From NCBI GenBank assembly GCA_036322835.1, contig AP027304.1:806001-870000 (forward strand): DNA of 64,000 nt, read 5' to 3'. The notes beneath the pieces were generated by a model, which did not search any database, was not told the origin of the DNA, and saw nothing but the letters and a program-made list of their open reading frames with translations. The stretch's first letter is position 1. Every line of letters begins with the position of its first letter. Of the stretch, positions 38,397-47,233 are shown piece by piece. A program made the position numbers and the translations under genes. The stretch comes from Tenuifilaceae bacterium CYCD (lineage in GTDB: Bacteria > Bacteroidota > Bacteroidia > Bacteroidales > Tenuifilaceae).

Positions 38397-39389
38397 CTAG
38401 TTGATTTCGAGAGTATATATTAACGATTCAACCTGTCTTAAATAATTTCTTTTCTTAGAACCTGGAGCGAACACATATGCCTCTACATTAATAACGACTT
38501 GACGCTTTTCATCGAGCGTCGAAAAACCAATAAAAGGGCCACCCATAGGATGCTTATAAACATCCCAAAATCCTCTAAGTATTCCAAAATACCTATCCTT
38601 GAACATCATTGCGCTGAAACTAGGAGGAAATACCATCGATGTGATCATGTAAGAACTATCCGTAGGGCCAGGGATTTGATTTACAAATTCATTTCGCTTC
38701 TTAATCAAGTAATCTGCAGAAAAAGTATTCTTTTCGGTATACGGAAAACTATAAATTATCAATCCTTGACTAATTTTTGGAGTTTCAAGCGACAACCAAA
38801 TAAAATCATCGGTTTGCCTGCGAATCTCGTAACCTTTGGGAATTTTAATACTAATGTTGAATTTTTTTTGCAGAATAGGGGCAATTCCTTTATCCTCGTA
38901 AGTAATTGCATTTTGAATCACCCTGTCGCGCTCTGCCTGCTCAAAAATTGCAACAATCTTTTCTCGTTCCTTGATAATATAGGATCCAATAGACTTATAG
39001 GTTGGGCCTACAACATAAAGCACAGTTTGAGGCGAAGCCCAAACATCCCGCTTAAGAATAAGTTTTGGCTCCTTGTATTCCTTAGAAACCTCATTAATAA
39101 TAATATTCCTATGCGATTTAAATATATCTGTAAAAGCCTGAGGAGGTATTGTGATTAAATCGAAAATAGGCTCGGATTGTGGCAAATAAGGAAAATCCTC
39201 CGCTAGAATTGCCTTATAGTTTTTCCCAATAGAATCATTTACGAGCTCTTTGGGTAGTGTTAAAACCACCTCTCCCGCGCAACCTGTTACATTAGGAAGG
39301 TAACTGGTATTCCCTTTACTTCCTTTTTTACAAGAGCCTAATGATACAACTGCCAAAGAAATCATCAGGAAATTTAATGCTTGCTTCAT
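38397..39389 (-). CDS. DUF4837 family lipoprotein
   Basis: 330 residues. The lipoprotein signal ends at C20 (VVSLGSCKKG). The body matches DUF4837 as known in Bacteroidota: PKELVNDSIGKNYKAIL, LKRDVWASPQTVLYVVGP, and a second half beginning KKFNISIKIPKGYEIRRQTDDFIWL. The function of the family is unknown. It has its own promoter-like element 23 bases upstream and shares a terminator with lpxA. Confidence 0.88.
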   Translation of the reverse strand: MKQALNFLMISLAVVSLGSCKKGSKGNTSYLPNVTGCAGEVVLTLPKELVNDSIGKNYKAILAEDFPYLPQSEPIFDLITIPPQAFTDIFKSHRNIIINEVSKEYKEPKLILKRDVWASPQTVLYVVGPTYKSIGSYIIKEREKIVAIFEQAERDRVIQNAITYEDKGIAPILQKKFNISIKIPKGYEIRRQTDDFIWLSLETPKISQGLIIYSFPYTEKNTFSADYLIKKRNEFVNQIPGPTDSSYMITSMVFPPSFSAMMFKDRYFGILRGFWDVYKHPMGGPFIGFSTLDEKRQVVINVEAYVFAPGSKKRNYLRQVESLIYTLEIN

Positions 39390-39411
39390 TTTATGTTTAA
39401 TTGAATTTGAT

Positions 39412-39419
39412 CAAATATA
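39412..39419 (-). promoter_or_regulatory. Candidate -7 element of the DUF4837 gene
   Basis: Minus-strand TATATTTG, an exact TAnnTTTG match, 22 bases before the ATG. No TTTG occurs at exactly 19 bases upstream. Confidence 0.5.
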
Positions 39420-39463
39420 CTACAAAAACTTTAACGTAAAAATCAAGGTTGTATTGTACGAAC

Positions 39464-40741
39464 TTATTTGTTTAGCTTCTCGAGTTGTTTTTTACTAACC
39501 CAAATCATAATGTTTTGTCCAACACTTAAAGTGCTATCCGCTTTGGGATTCCAAGTTTGAATATCATCAATTGTGCATCCGTATAGGATTGCAATTCTAT
39601 GCATACTATCACCACTCTTAACCGTATAAGTTAACCGCTGCATATTTGCTGTATTATCAGACACATTTCTCTGATCCAAATTGCTCGTTTTTTTTGAATT
39701 GGCATAAATCTCCGATTCATTCTTAATAAACATCGCTATTTTATTTGTGGGAAGTCTCAATGTCTGATAGGTATTGCCTTCGGGAATGTAATCATATCTA
39801 TATATGGGGTTTAAAAACCGAATCAGGTCAATCGATAAATCAATACTACTGGAAAGCGTGTTAAAGTTTAATGGCTTACGAACCATCACCGTATCGGTTT
39901 GGGAATAGACTATAAGCGGATTTATTGGTTGTATTTTATGGTTAGTGTAATTCTTCATCACATAGGCAGCAGCAATAAAGGCCGGCACATAGTTCTGTGC
40001 AGCCTCAGGAAGGTTGTCGTATAGCTTCCAGAAATTTGTTTCGCCACCACTCCGCGCAATTGCATTATTGATAGCTCCAGGACCAACATTGTAAGCTGCC
40101 AATGCTAACTGCCAATTATTAAATGTTCGATATAGATACTGTAAATACTGGCATGCTGCTTCGGTTGACTTTTCGGGATCCATTCTTTCATCAACATACG
40201 AGTTAATGTTTAAATTGAACATCCTTGCCGTATTTATCTTAAACTGCCATAAGCCAACTGCGCCTGTTTTCGATACGGCTAAAGGGTTTAAGGCAGATTC
40301 TACAACCGCTAAATATTTCAGTTCATGCGGTAACTGGTACTTATCAAGATATTCGTCGAACAGAGGGAAATACATCTCGGCCAAACCGAGCATTTGGGCA
40401 ACCTGCTCTCTCCGATCAATAGTGTATATATCGATGTACTTTCTAACGTAAGAGTTATATTCAAAATCTATGGGGGATTGTTTTCCAATATCAGCAATGT
40501 AACACTCGTACATCAGATCCTGTGCCTCCGTTACGGTATCGAGTTGGTACCTTGCTTTTGAAGATGGAAATATTTTCAGGTCGCTCAACTTATCAACCAT
40601 AGAGATAACGGAGCAATTCCTATTTCCTCCAGAATACTTAACGTGTCCTGAACCAAACAACATCGAACTTGAAAATAGTAGAAGTGCTGTGATAAAGATT
40701 CTAAACTTACTCTTCGCTACACAATAAAACACCAACAACAC
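39464..40741 (-). CDS. Membrane-bound lytic transglycosylase (MltD-like) with LysM domain
   Basis: Cleaves peptidoglycan glycan strands. 425 residues from the GTG at 40741, chosen because AAAGGAG lies five bases before it; a GTG at 40747 overlaps that ribosome-binding site. A signal segment (FRIFITALLLFSSSMLFG) is followed by the SLT domain (about 150-260) with catalytic glutamate in AVVESALNPLAVSKTGAVG and YNVGPG. One LysM peptidoglycan-binding domain is at the C-terminus (TYTVKSGDSMHRIAILYG). Last gene of the M23-dxr-rseP-tatA cluster. Confidence 0.9.
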   Translation of the reverse strand: MLLVFYCVAKSKFRIFITALLLFSSSMLFGSGHVKYSGGNRNCSVISMVDKLSDLKIFPSSKARYQLDTVTEAQDLMYECYIADIGKQSPIDFEYNSYVRKYIDIYTIDRREQVAQMLGLAEMYFPLFDEYLDKYQLPHELKYLAVVESALNPLAVSKTGAVGLWQFKINTARMFNLNINSYVDERMDPEKSTEAACQYLQYLYRTFNNWQLALAAYNVGPGAINNAIARSGGETNFWKLYDNLPEAAQNYVPAFIAAAYVMKNYTNHKIQPINPLIVYSQTDTVMVRKPLNFNTLSSSIDLSIDLIRFLNPIYRYDYIPEGNTYQTLRLPTNKIAMFIKNESEIYANSKKTSNLDQRNVSDNTANMQRLTYTVKSGDSMHRIAILYGCTIDDIQTWNPKADSTLSVGQNIMIWVSKKQLEKLNK

Positions 40742-40753
40742 AATCACTCCTTT

Positions 40754-40936
40754 CTAATTTGCATTAAAATTTTTCACCCTTTCGCTCATTTCATTTTTGA
40801 ACTCGCTTACACCCCGTCCTAAGCCAGACATTAGATCGGGAATCTTTTTACCGCCAAAGAAGATTAGAATTGTAAGTAAAATTATTGCAGCATCCCAGCC
40901 GCCTATTACTTCTGCTATAACAAATGATGCATTCAT
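40754..40936 (-). CDS. tatA: Twin-arginine translocase subunit TatA/E
   Basis: 60 residues. One membrane helix (AAIILLTILIFFGGKKIPDL) with the conserved FGxKKxPxL hinge is followed by an amphipathic helix (GLGRGVSEFKNEM). It forms the pore of the Tat pathway that exports folded proteins. No tatC is nearby. It lies 11 bases after rseP and 12 before the lytic transglycosylase, all on the minus strand. Confidence 0.9.
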   Translation of the reverse strand: MNASFVIAEVIGGWDAAIILLTILIFFGGKKIPDLMSGLGRGVSEFKNEMSERVKNFNAN

Positions 40937-40947
40937 AGCTATTACTT

Positions 40948-42270
40948 TTAATGTTTAAATAACCGAATAACATCGTTTGCGTTTGCATAAAGTAGTAAAG
41001 CTAAAAGAATTAGCATACCTGCTATTTGAGCATACTCTAAAAACTTATCGCTGGGCTTTCGTCCTGTAACCATTTCGTACATCAGGAATAAGACATGCCC
41101 CCCATCCAATGCCGGGATTGGTAGTATATTCATAATGGCCAGAATGATTGATAGAAATGCCGTTAACCCCCAGAAAGACTGCCAATCCCAAGTTGAAGGG
41201 AAAATTTTACCTATGGTGATAAATCCACCAAGAGACTCATATGCCTTAGTTTCGGGGCTAAATATTAACTTTAACTGTTTTAAGTAACTTTTAATTGTAT
41301 TAATACCACGCTTTATACCAGCCGGAAATGACTGTGCCAAATTGTACTCCCGCTTACTGATCTCAAAGAATTGCCTGAAATCGGTTACAGGACTTACTCC
41401 AATTATTGCTGTTTCTGGGACATCAACCGAAATGTTTACTTCTTGAGTATCGCGAAGCACCGTAACAGATACTGATTTGTTCTTGTTCTGTTGCATCGCC
41501 TCCTTAAACTCATCGTAAAACTGCTTGGGCTTTCCATTTATAGCAACCAACTTATCTCCCTTTTTAAAACCAGCCCTCTCCGCAACATCCTTGGCTCGCA
41601 ACTCATCAACAATAAATGGGAACCTCGGAATGAATATCATCGGGTTCTTTACCAATTTAGCAACCTTGCTTTTATCGACAATCACCGTTACCGTATCTTC
41701 GCCTCTAAGAACAACAACCTCCCGATTCTCGTTAAGAAGAATATCGTGTGAAACCTGCTGGAAATTTTCAATTTTCTCACCACTAACCGTTAAGATTTTA
41801 TCGCCATTCCTAAAACCGAGTTCCAGCCCCAAGGAATCGCATGCAACGCCATACTTTAGACTTTTTGTGGGTAAGTACTCTTCGCCCCAGGTGTAGAGTA
41901 TTGCACTGTATATCAGTAAGGCAAGAATAAAGTTTACCAAAACGCCACCTATCATTATAAACAATCGTTGCCAAGCCGGTTTTGAGCGGAACTCATATGG
42001 TTGGGGTGGTAGTTTCATCTGTTCCTTATCCATCGATTCGTCTATCATCCCTGAAATCTTTACATACCCTCCTAGTGGTAGCCATCCTACACCATACTCA
42101 GTTTCTCCTTTTCTAAATTTAAATAACGAGAACCATGGATTAAAAAAGAGATAGAACTTCTCAACCCTTGTCCTAAAAAGCTTGGCAAACATAAAATGCC
42201 CCATTTCGTGGAGTATCACTAGGATCGAGAGGCTTAGCAGAAATTGTCCTGTTTTAACTAATATTTCCAT
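40948..42270 (-). CDS. rseP: Site-2 intramembrane zinc metalloprotease RseP
   Basis: 440 residues. HEMGH (H21, E22, H25) in the first membrane helix binds zinc, and the second ligand motif is in NILPIPALDGGHVLF. Two PDZ-like domains lie between (about 125-200 and 210-290). It cleaves membrane-anchored anti-sigma factors and leftover signal peptides. The FecR-type anti-sigma at the window start would be a plausible substrate, though that is inference. It starts 2 bases after dxr. Confidence 0.96.
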   Translation of the reverse strand: MEILVKTGQFLLSLSILVILHEMGHFMFAKLFRTRVEKFYLFFNPWFSLFKFRKGETEYGVGWLPLGGYVKISGMIDESMDKEQMKLPPQPYEFRSKPAWQRLFIMIGGVLVNFILALLIYSAILYTWGEEYLPTKSLKYGVACDSLGLELGFRNGDKILTVSGEKIENFQQVSHDILLNENREVVVLRGEDTVTVIVDKSKVAKLVKNPMIFIPRFPFIVDELRAKDVAERAGFKKGDKLVAINGKPKQFYDEFKEAMQQNKNKSVSVTVLRDTQEVNISVDVPETAIIGVSPVTDFRQFFEISKREYNLAQSFPAGIKRGINTIKSYLKQLKLIFSPETKAYESLGGFITIGKIFPSTWDWQSFWGLTAFLSIILAIMNILPIPALDGGHVLFLMYEMVTGRKPSDKFLEYAQIAGMLILLALLLYANANDVIRLFKH

Positions 42271-42272
42271 TC

Positions 42273-43436
42273 TTATTGTTTATGTGATAGTATTTCAACT
42301 GTTATTTCTCTTGTTTGTTTGTCGGTTTGCTCGTAATCCTCTATGATTGGATCTTTAATAAAAGGCACCTTGCTTAGCACTGTAGCAATGATATCGGACA
42401 TTTCGAGGAATCCAACCTGATTTTTCAGAAATGCCGACACAACAACTTCATTGGCTGCATTTAGAACACAAGGAGCATTTCCTCCTTTGATTAGAGCCTC
42501 GTGGGCTAACTCCAAATTCGGGAAGCGCTTAGTATCGGGCTGCTCGAAGGTTAACTGTGAATAGTTCAAAAAATCGAGCCTAGGAAAATCCGACTTTGCG
42601 CGATACGGATATGTTAATGCGTACTGTATAGGAACACGCATATCGGGCATTCCCATTTGGGCTTTAATTGAGCCATCCTCGAACTGAACCATCGAGTGGA
42701 TTATTGACTGAGGATGAATAACCACCTCTATTTGTTCGGGTTTAAGCCCAAAAAGCCATTTAGCCTCAATAACCTCAAGCCCTTTATTCATCAACGATGC
42801 CGAATCTATGGTTATCTTATTTCCCATGCACCAGTTAGGATGATTCAGCGCCTCGGCAGAAGTCACTTTTTTCAACTGATCCTTAGTAAGATTTCTAAAA
42901 GGCCCCCCAGATGCTGTCAAAATAATTTTCTCAATTGGGCTATGCTCTCCCGCCAAGCACTGAAAAATAGCAGAGTGTTCTGAATCTACTGGTAGTATTG
43001 GCACATTGTGCTCCACGGCCAACTTTGTAATAAGTTCCCCAGCAACAACCAATGTTTCCTTATTTGCCAGCGCAATTACTTTTCCCGATTTAATAGCCGA
43101 AATTGTTGGCTCAAGACCTGCAAATCCCACCAAAGCGGTTAATACAATATTAATGTTTGTTGACTGAACCGATTCAATAATCGATTCTTTACCTGCATAA
43201 ACCTTAATATCGGTATCAGCCAATGCTTCCTTTACTGCCAAATAATGTTTTGTATTTCCGATAACAACAGCGTTTGGCTGAAACTTATGTGCTTGACTAA
43301 CCAACAGCTCCCAGTTATTCTGAGCGGTAAGCAGTTCTGCCTGAAACATATCAGGATGCGCCTCTACAACCTGTAACGCCTGAGTTCCAATGGATCCTGT
43401 TGAGCCCAGAATAGCAATATTTCTCATTTTCTTCAT
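42273..43436 (-). CDS. dxr: 1-deoxy-D-xylulose-5-phosphate reductoisomerase
   Basis: Second step of the MEP isoprenoid pathway: converts DXP to 2-C-methylerythritol 4-phosphate with NADPH; 387 residues. NADPH-binding ILGSTGSIGTQAL is at the N-terminus; NKETLVVAGE and VDSEHSAIFQCL follow, then the metal/substrate region NHPNWCMGNKITIDSASLMNKG. It starts 3 bases after the M23 peptidase stop and ends 2 before rseP. The dxr-rseP order is common in bacteria. Confidence 0.97.
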   Translation of the reverse strand: MKKMRNIAILGSTGSIGTQALQVVEAHPDMFQAELLTAQNNWELLVSQAHKFQPNAVVIGNTKHYLAVKEALADTDIKVYAGKESIIESVQSTNINIVLTALVGFAGLEPTISAIKSGKVIALANKETLVVAGELITKLAVEHNVPILPVDSEHSAIFQCLAGEHSPIEKIILTASGGPFRNLTKDQLKKVTSAEALNHPNWCMGNKITIDSASLMNKGLEVIEAKWLFGLKPEQIEVVIHPQSIIHSMVQFEDGSIKAQMGMPDMRVPIQYALTYPYRAKSDFPRLDFLNYSQLTFEQPDTKRFPNLELAHEALIKGGNAPCVLNAANEVVVSAFLKNQVGFLEMSDIIATVLSKVPFIKDPIIEDYEQTDKQTREITVEILSHKQ

Positions 43437-43439
43437 CCT

Positions 43440-44300
43440 CTAGAAATGGATAAACTTAGCAGGATCGACAGAGTATCCGTTTTGCCACAGCTCAAAGTGT
43501 AGATGTGGTCCAGTAGTAAGTTCACCAGAATTTCCAATTATTGCAATTGCTTCGCCAGCCTTAATCCTATCACCTTGTCGCTTCAACAATTTGCTGTTAT
43601 GCTTATATACCGAGATGAAGTTATTCTCGTGCTGAATGGCCATGGTGTACCCTGTTTCCAAGGTCCAGTTCGATAAGACTATGGTTCCATTGGCAACCGC
43701 AAGAACTACTTCATTGGGCGCAGCTACCAAATCAATACCGTAATGGTCAACAGTAGGATTGTACGGGTTGGTTACAACCCCTTTCACTGGTGGAATAAAG
43801 TAAATCGTTTTCGATTTATGCGTTTCGGAGTAGTTAAACGAAAGGTTATACATTTCGTCGGCCTCTATTTGTGAACGAAGCAAAGAATCCTCCTCGGATT
43901 TTGAGAACTCTATCGACTTATATCGTTTCGATGTATCAGGCTTGCTCTCAATGCTATGGGGCTCACCTCCGTTAAGTATGATATTGATGTTGGCTTGATA
44001 TTTCTCCCACTGATCCAGAACACGCTCAAGCGAATCGACCTTTAACGCATTTTGAACGTATCCTTTTCTGGTTTTACCATCGGGATATCCAGGAATGAAC
44101 TCCCGAATAGGAGTAAAGGCAATCAGCACTGTTACAGACAATACAAGAGCAATAGCAAAACCTCCAAAGAATATTAACACATTCATCCGCGAAAGGCGTA
44201 ACTGCCAAACCTCTTCAAAAGTTTGGTCGTTGTATATGCTAAGCCTATACTTATCCCACAAATTACGGAATATTTTAACTCTTTTTTTCTTCTCGCTCAC
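43440..44300 (-). CDS. M23-family peptidoglycan metallopeptidase
   Basis: 286 residues with a GTG start. A cytoplasmic N-terminus is followed by one membrane helix (about 36-58), a periplasmic linker, and a C-terminal LytM/M23 domain with zinc ligands in VDHYGIDLVA (HxxxD) and GPHLHFELWQNG (HxH), all present, so it is likely an active endopeptidase. It opens the cluster with dxr, rseP, tatA and a lytic transglycosylase; both end genes act on the cell wall. A good -7 element lies upstream. Confidence 0.93.
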   Translation of the reverse strand: MSEKKKRVKIFRNLWDKYRLSIYNDQTFEEVWQLRLSRMNVLIFFGGFAIALVLSVTVLIAFTPIREFIPGYPDGKTRKGYVQNALKVDSLERVLDQWEKYQANINIILNGGEPHSIESKPDTSKRYKSIEFSKSEEDSLLRSQIEADEMYNLSFNYSETHKSKTIYFIPPVKGVVTNPYNPTVDHYGIDLVAAPNEVVLAVANGTIVLSNWTLETGYTMAIQHENNFISVYKHNSKLLKRQGDRIKAGEAIAIIGNSGELTTGPHLHFELWQNGYSVDPAKFIHF

Positions 44301-44325
44301 GGGAAATTTATTTTTGAATCACTCA

Positions 44326-44333
44326 CAAATATA
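44326..44333 (-). promoter_or_regulatory. Candidate -7 element of the M23-dxr-rseP-tatA-mltD operon
   Basis: Minus-strand TATATTTG, exact TAnnTTTG, 25 bases before the GTG. All five genes downstream are separated by 12 bases or fewer, so this probably drives the whole set. Confidence 0.55.
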
Positions 44334-44454
44334 GTTGAATTATAAAAACGTTATTTAAAAGATTTGGTTTTGATTTATTTTTAGCAAACATTGTGACTTT
44401 ACCCGTAGCACTCGGTCAATATCCAACAGAATTATCAATAAATTCTAAGAAAAT

Positions 44455-44485
44455 TTTGCAGGATACAAAAAGTGTATTATATTTG
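44455..44485 (+). promoter_or_regulatory. Promoter of the initiator tRNA gene
   Basis: TTTG (44455-44458), a 19-base spacer and TATATTTG (44478-44485): both elements and the spacing fit the Bacteroidota consensus. The tRNA begins 42 bases downstream. Confidence 0.75.
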
Positions 44486-44526
44486 CACCCGCTAAAACGA
44501 TAACAAGTTACACAAAAATATTGTAT

Positions 44527-44599
44527 TGCGGGGTGGAGCAGTTGGTAGCTCGTTGGGCTCATAACCCAAAGGCCACAGGTTCGAGTCCTGTCCCCGCTA
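44527..44599 (+). tRNA. Initiator tRNA-fMet (CAT anticodon)
   Basis: Full 73-base cloverleaf: D stem GAGC/GCTC, anticodon stem TTGGG/CCCAA with loop CTCATAA, T stem ACAGG/CCTGT, six acceptor pairs. Three features mark it as initiator rather than elongator: no Watson-Crick pair at 1-72 (T opposite T), A11-T24 in the D stem, and three consecutive G-C pairs at the base of the anticodon stem. CCA is not encoded (CTA follows the discriminator A). The 3' half is overlapped in antisense by a serine recombinase gene. Confidence 0.95.
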
Positions 44600-46214
44600 C
44601 TAAATCGGACTCCCCATCAAAAACGATGGGGAGTTTCTTTTTGTCCTCTTCTGTAAGTCCCATTAAATCTAGCTTTAGCATAAAGAGACTATTCATTCTA
44701 GAAGTTAGATATTGCCTTCTCTCAGTATCTAGGACTAAACCTTGAGGAAATAGCAATTCTTGTAATCTCTTTTTGTTTGATACACTTGCTGACTTCCAGT
44801 ATTTACTGATATTTCGAACGATATCTAATAACTTTTTTACACTTTTATCGAGGTTAGATATTTCTAAATCTGGAATTTGATACTTTTGTTGAAGAGAGTG
44901 AATTTCTGTGTCAATCTCAACGATATATTTATCGAACATTTCTTTACCAATATCACCAAAGGCGAAATTTCTGTTGAGTTTTTCACGTTTTTCATTAAGT
45001 TCTGTGAGTCGCTTCTTGAATATTGCCTGTTCTTGTTTTGTAGAATCCGAATGATTTGTTAAAATTTTCTTGAGTTGGAGATTAAACAGCGGTTCTAGCT
45101 CCTTCTTAAAAGAAAATAGGTTTAATAATTCTACAAAAACATCATGTGCGCCAATATTCTTTGATTGTCTCCTTGGGGTATTAGCATTGATTGTAACGCC
45201 AGAGCAAGTTTGACACTTGTAGTAATGAAGGTTTTTTCGTCTGTTTAAGTAGCCTGTCAGTTTTTTGCCGCATTTTGAGCAATAAAGAGACCCGACTAGT
45301 GGTCTTTCATCAACTTCCTTCGATATACAATATCCGTTGTGATTTTTTTCCAATATGGATTGCACCTTCCAGAAAACATCTTCTGATACCATAACCTCCC
45401 AATTGCCACGGACAAAGTCTCCATCTAAAAGTTTATTAGTTTGAATTCCGCAGTAGAAGGGCTTATTCCACATTGCGCTAAGTTTTTGTTTACGTATATT
45501 AACCCCTAGGCTTCTCAGTTTAGTGAGTATCACATGGTCGGGCATTCCACTAACCTTCCACTCCCACGCCAATTTTAGTTTCTTTCCATCTTCGTTAATA
45601 ATTATTCTTTGTTCGACAGCTCTTCTTTCAAAATCTTTGACTCGTGGGCCATATTGAGTATACCCAAAGGGGACATTCCCCAGACACTTTCCTGCTTTCA
45701 ATAAACGCTTCATGCCAGGGATAGTGTGTTTTAGTCGGTCATTATTTTGCTTTTTGGCTTCTAGCAGCTTGTCATATATCTCTAACCTGCCGTCATCAGT
45801 ACTTGTGTCCAAACCAGAGCAGACCTCTATTAAATGAACACCAATTTTGTTAATCAATTCATCTGCAATTGCTACTGCACCTCCACCACTTCTCGAAAAA
45901 CGATTCATAATGTAAACCATAATCGCAAAAGGTTTCACTTTTTCTTTTTTAACCTCATTTATCAAATCACTGAATTCTTTCCTTGTGAAGTCAGAACTTG
46001 CCGATTCGTTTTTTTTCCCAAACTCTCGGGTTATGGTCAGACCCTTTTTTTGGGCAAAAGCATACGCTTCATCCCTTTGATAATCTAACGAATAGTTATC
46101 TTTTTGGCTAGCACTGGATACTCTTGTATACAGCCACACATTAAGGTTCTTCGTTTTAGCGTTTGCATTTGGCCTTGCCTTTGCAAACTTTCTGTACTTG
46201 TCTAAATTATTCAT
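44559..46214 (-). CDS. Large serine recombinase (integrase), 3' end inside the tRNA gene
   Basis: 551 residues. N-terminal resolvase domain with the catalytic serine in LYTRVSSASQKDN (S33), a central recombinase domain, a zinc ribbon (LYCSKCGKKL ... YKCQTC), a coiled coil (KKRLTELNEKREKLNRNF) and a C-terminal tail. The final codons (GTGLEPVAFGL) are the antisense reading of the tRNA, and the stop is in the anticodon loop. This is what insertion of an element at a tRNA target would produce. It originally formed an operon with the small ORF at 47229-47387, now split by an IS. Confidence 0.92.
   Translation of the reverse strand: MNNLDKYRKFAKARPNANAKTKNLNVWLYTRVSSASQKDNYSLDYQRDEAYAFAQKKGLTITREFGKKNESASSDFTRKEFSDLINEVKKEKVKPFAIMVYIMNRFSRSGGGAVAIADELINKIGVHLIEVCSGLDTSTDDGRLEIYDKLLEAKKQNNDRLKHTIPGMKRLLKAGKCLGNVPFGYTQYGPRVKDFERRAVEQRIIINEDGKKLKLAWEWKVSGMPDHVILTKLRSLGVNIRKQKLSAMWNKPFYCGIQTNKLLDGDFVRGNWEVMVSEDVFWKVQSILEKNHNGYCISKEVDERPLVGSLYCSKCGKKLTGYLNRRKNLHYYKCQTCSGVTINANTPRRQSKNIGAHDVFVELLNLFSFKKELEPLFNLQLKKILTNHSDSTKQEQAIFKKRLTELNEKREKLNRNFAFGDIGKEMFDKYIVEIDTEIHSLQQKYQIPDLEISNLDKSVKKLLDIVRNISKYWKSASVSNKKRLQELLFPQGLVLDTERRQYLTSRMNSLFMLKLDLMGLTEEDKKKLPIVFDGESDLVAGTGLEPVAFGL
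44609..44641 (+). terminator. Terminator of the tRNA gene, embedded in recombinase coding sequence
   Basis: ACTCCCCATC and GATGGGGAGT form a perfect 10-bp stem around a six-base loop, followed by TTCTTTTT. It lies 10 bases after the tRNA and at the same time encodes, on the other strand, recombinase residues around LPIVFDGES. Confidence 0.8.
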
Positions 46215-46226
46215 TTTCTTCTAAAA

Positions 46227-46234
46227 TTATTTTT
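46227..46234. repeat. Left target-site duplication of IS copy 2
   Basis: TTATTTTT; repeated exactly at 47234-47241. Confidence 0.85.
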
Positions 46235-47233
46235 TATGCATATCCGCTAATGTACCAAAATAATTATCTTTACAAAAACACTTGAGATGAATTTTATCGA
46301 TTTTGTAAAGAAATATCCAGATGAAGCCAGCTGCATAAGACACTTTCGAACCGTTAAGGAGCGAAAAGGAGTCGTCTGCAAGAAGTGTGGCAATACGCAT
46401 CATTACTGGAACAAAACCTACAATTCGCACGATTGCAGCAGCTGTGGATACAGAACCACCTTACGAAGCGGCACCGTTATGGAGTCATCGAAGCTACCTT
46501 TTCAGTACTGGTTGTACGCCATTTACCTGATGACCATGACCAAAAAAGGGATCTCTGCTGCTGAGGTTCAGCGGCAGCTTGGCCATAAGCGCTACGAACC
46601 GATTTGGGCCATGATGCACAAGATCAGATCGGTCATGGGATTGCGCGATGAGCGGTATGAATTGGAGGGCGTTGTCGAGCTGGACGATGCCTTTTTCAGA
46701 ACCCATGCAGAGGACGAAAATGACGAGCTGACCAAAAGAGGAAGAGGCAGTCAGCGGCAAAGCAAAGTTCTAGTTATGGCCAAAGTTGATCCCAGGCGGG
46801 GGCGACCTCGCAGGAACAAAAAGCCATCAGCATTCCGATACGTAAAGATGGTTGTCATTCCGGACTCTTCGTCGAAAACGATGAACAAAGTAGTCTCAGC
46901 GAGCACCAGCTCTTCATCGGTGATTAAGAGTGATGGCTGGCGTGGTTTTAACAAAATCAAAGAGATAAGCTCCAGACATATCAAAAAGATAGTACCACCC
47001 GAGGAGGCTTCAAGAGTACTCCCATGGGTGCATACCATGATTAGCAATGCAAAGAGAAACTTCTTAGGAGTCAATCACAAAATAAAAGACGTGTACCTGC
47101 AAAACTATCTGGACGAGTTTTGTTATAAAACCAATCGAAGATATTTTGGCAAAGAGTTGTTTGAACGACTTATGGTTGCTGCTGTAGAAGATACTTGGTA
47201 TGGTAAAATAAGGTATAATTGCGGATAATCATA
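46235..47233 (+). mobile_element. IS1595-family insertion sequence, copy 2 (999 bp)
   Basis: Identical in sequence, as far as I can compare, to copy 1 at 21624-22622, in the same orientation. It is inserted 20 bases upstream of the serine recombinase start and inside the last codons of a small upstream ORF. Perfect 8-bp duplications flank it. The different flanks rule out a simple duplication of a larger segment and indicate two separate insertions. Confidence 0.92.
46287..47228 (+). CDS. IS1595-family (ISXO2-like) transposase, copy 2
   Basis: 313 residues, identical to the protein at 21676-22617: zinc ribbon with CKKCG and CSSCG, then the DDE core (VVELDDAFF; VIKSDGWRGF). It is transcribed away from the recombinase gene, and reads against the truncated small ORF on its other side. 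Confidence 0.94.
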   Translation: MNFIDFVKKYPDEASCIRHFRTVKERKGVVCKKCGNTHHYWNKTYNSHDCSSCGYRTTLRSGTVMESSKLPFQYWLYAIYLMTMTKKGISAAEVQRQLGHKRYEPIWAMMHKIRSVMGLRDERYELEGVVELDDAFFRTHAEDENDELTKRGRGSQRQSKVLVMAKVDPRRGRPRRNKKPSAFRYVKMVVIPDSSSKTMNKVVSASTSSSSVIKSDGWRGFNKIKEISSRHIKKIVPPEEASRVLPWVHTMISNAKRNFLGVNHKIKDVYLQNYLDEFCYKTNRRYFGKELFERLMVAAVEDTWYGKIRYNCG

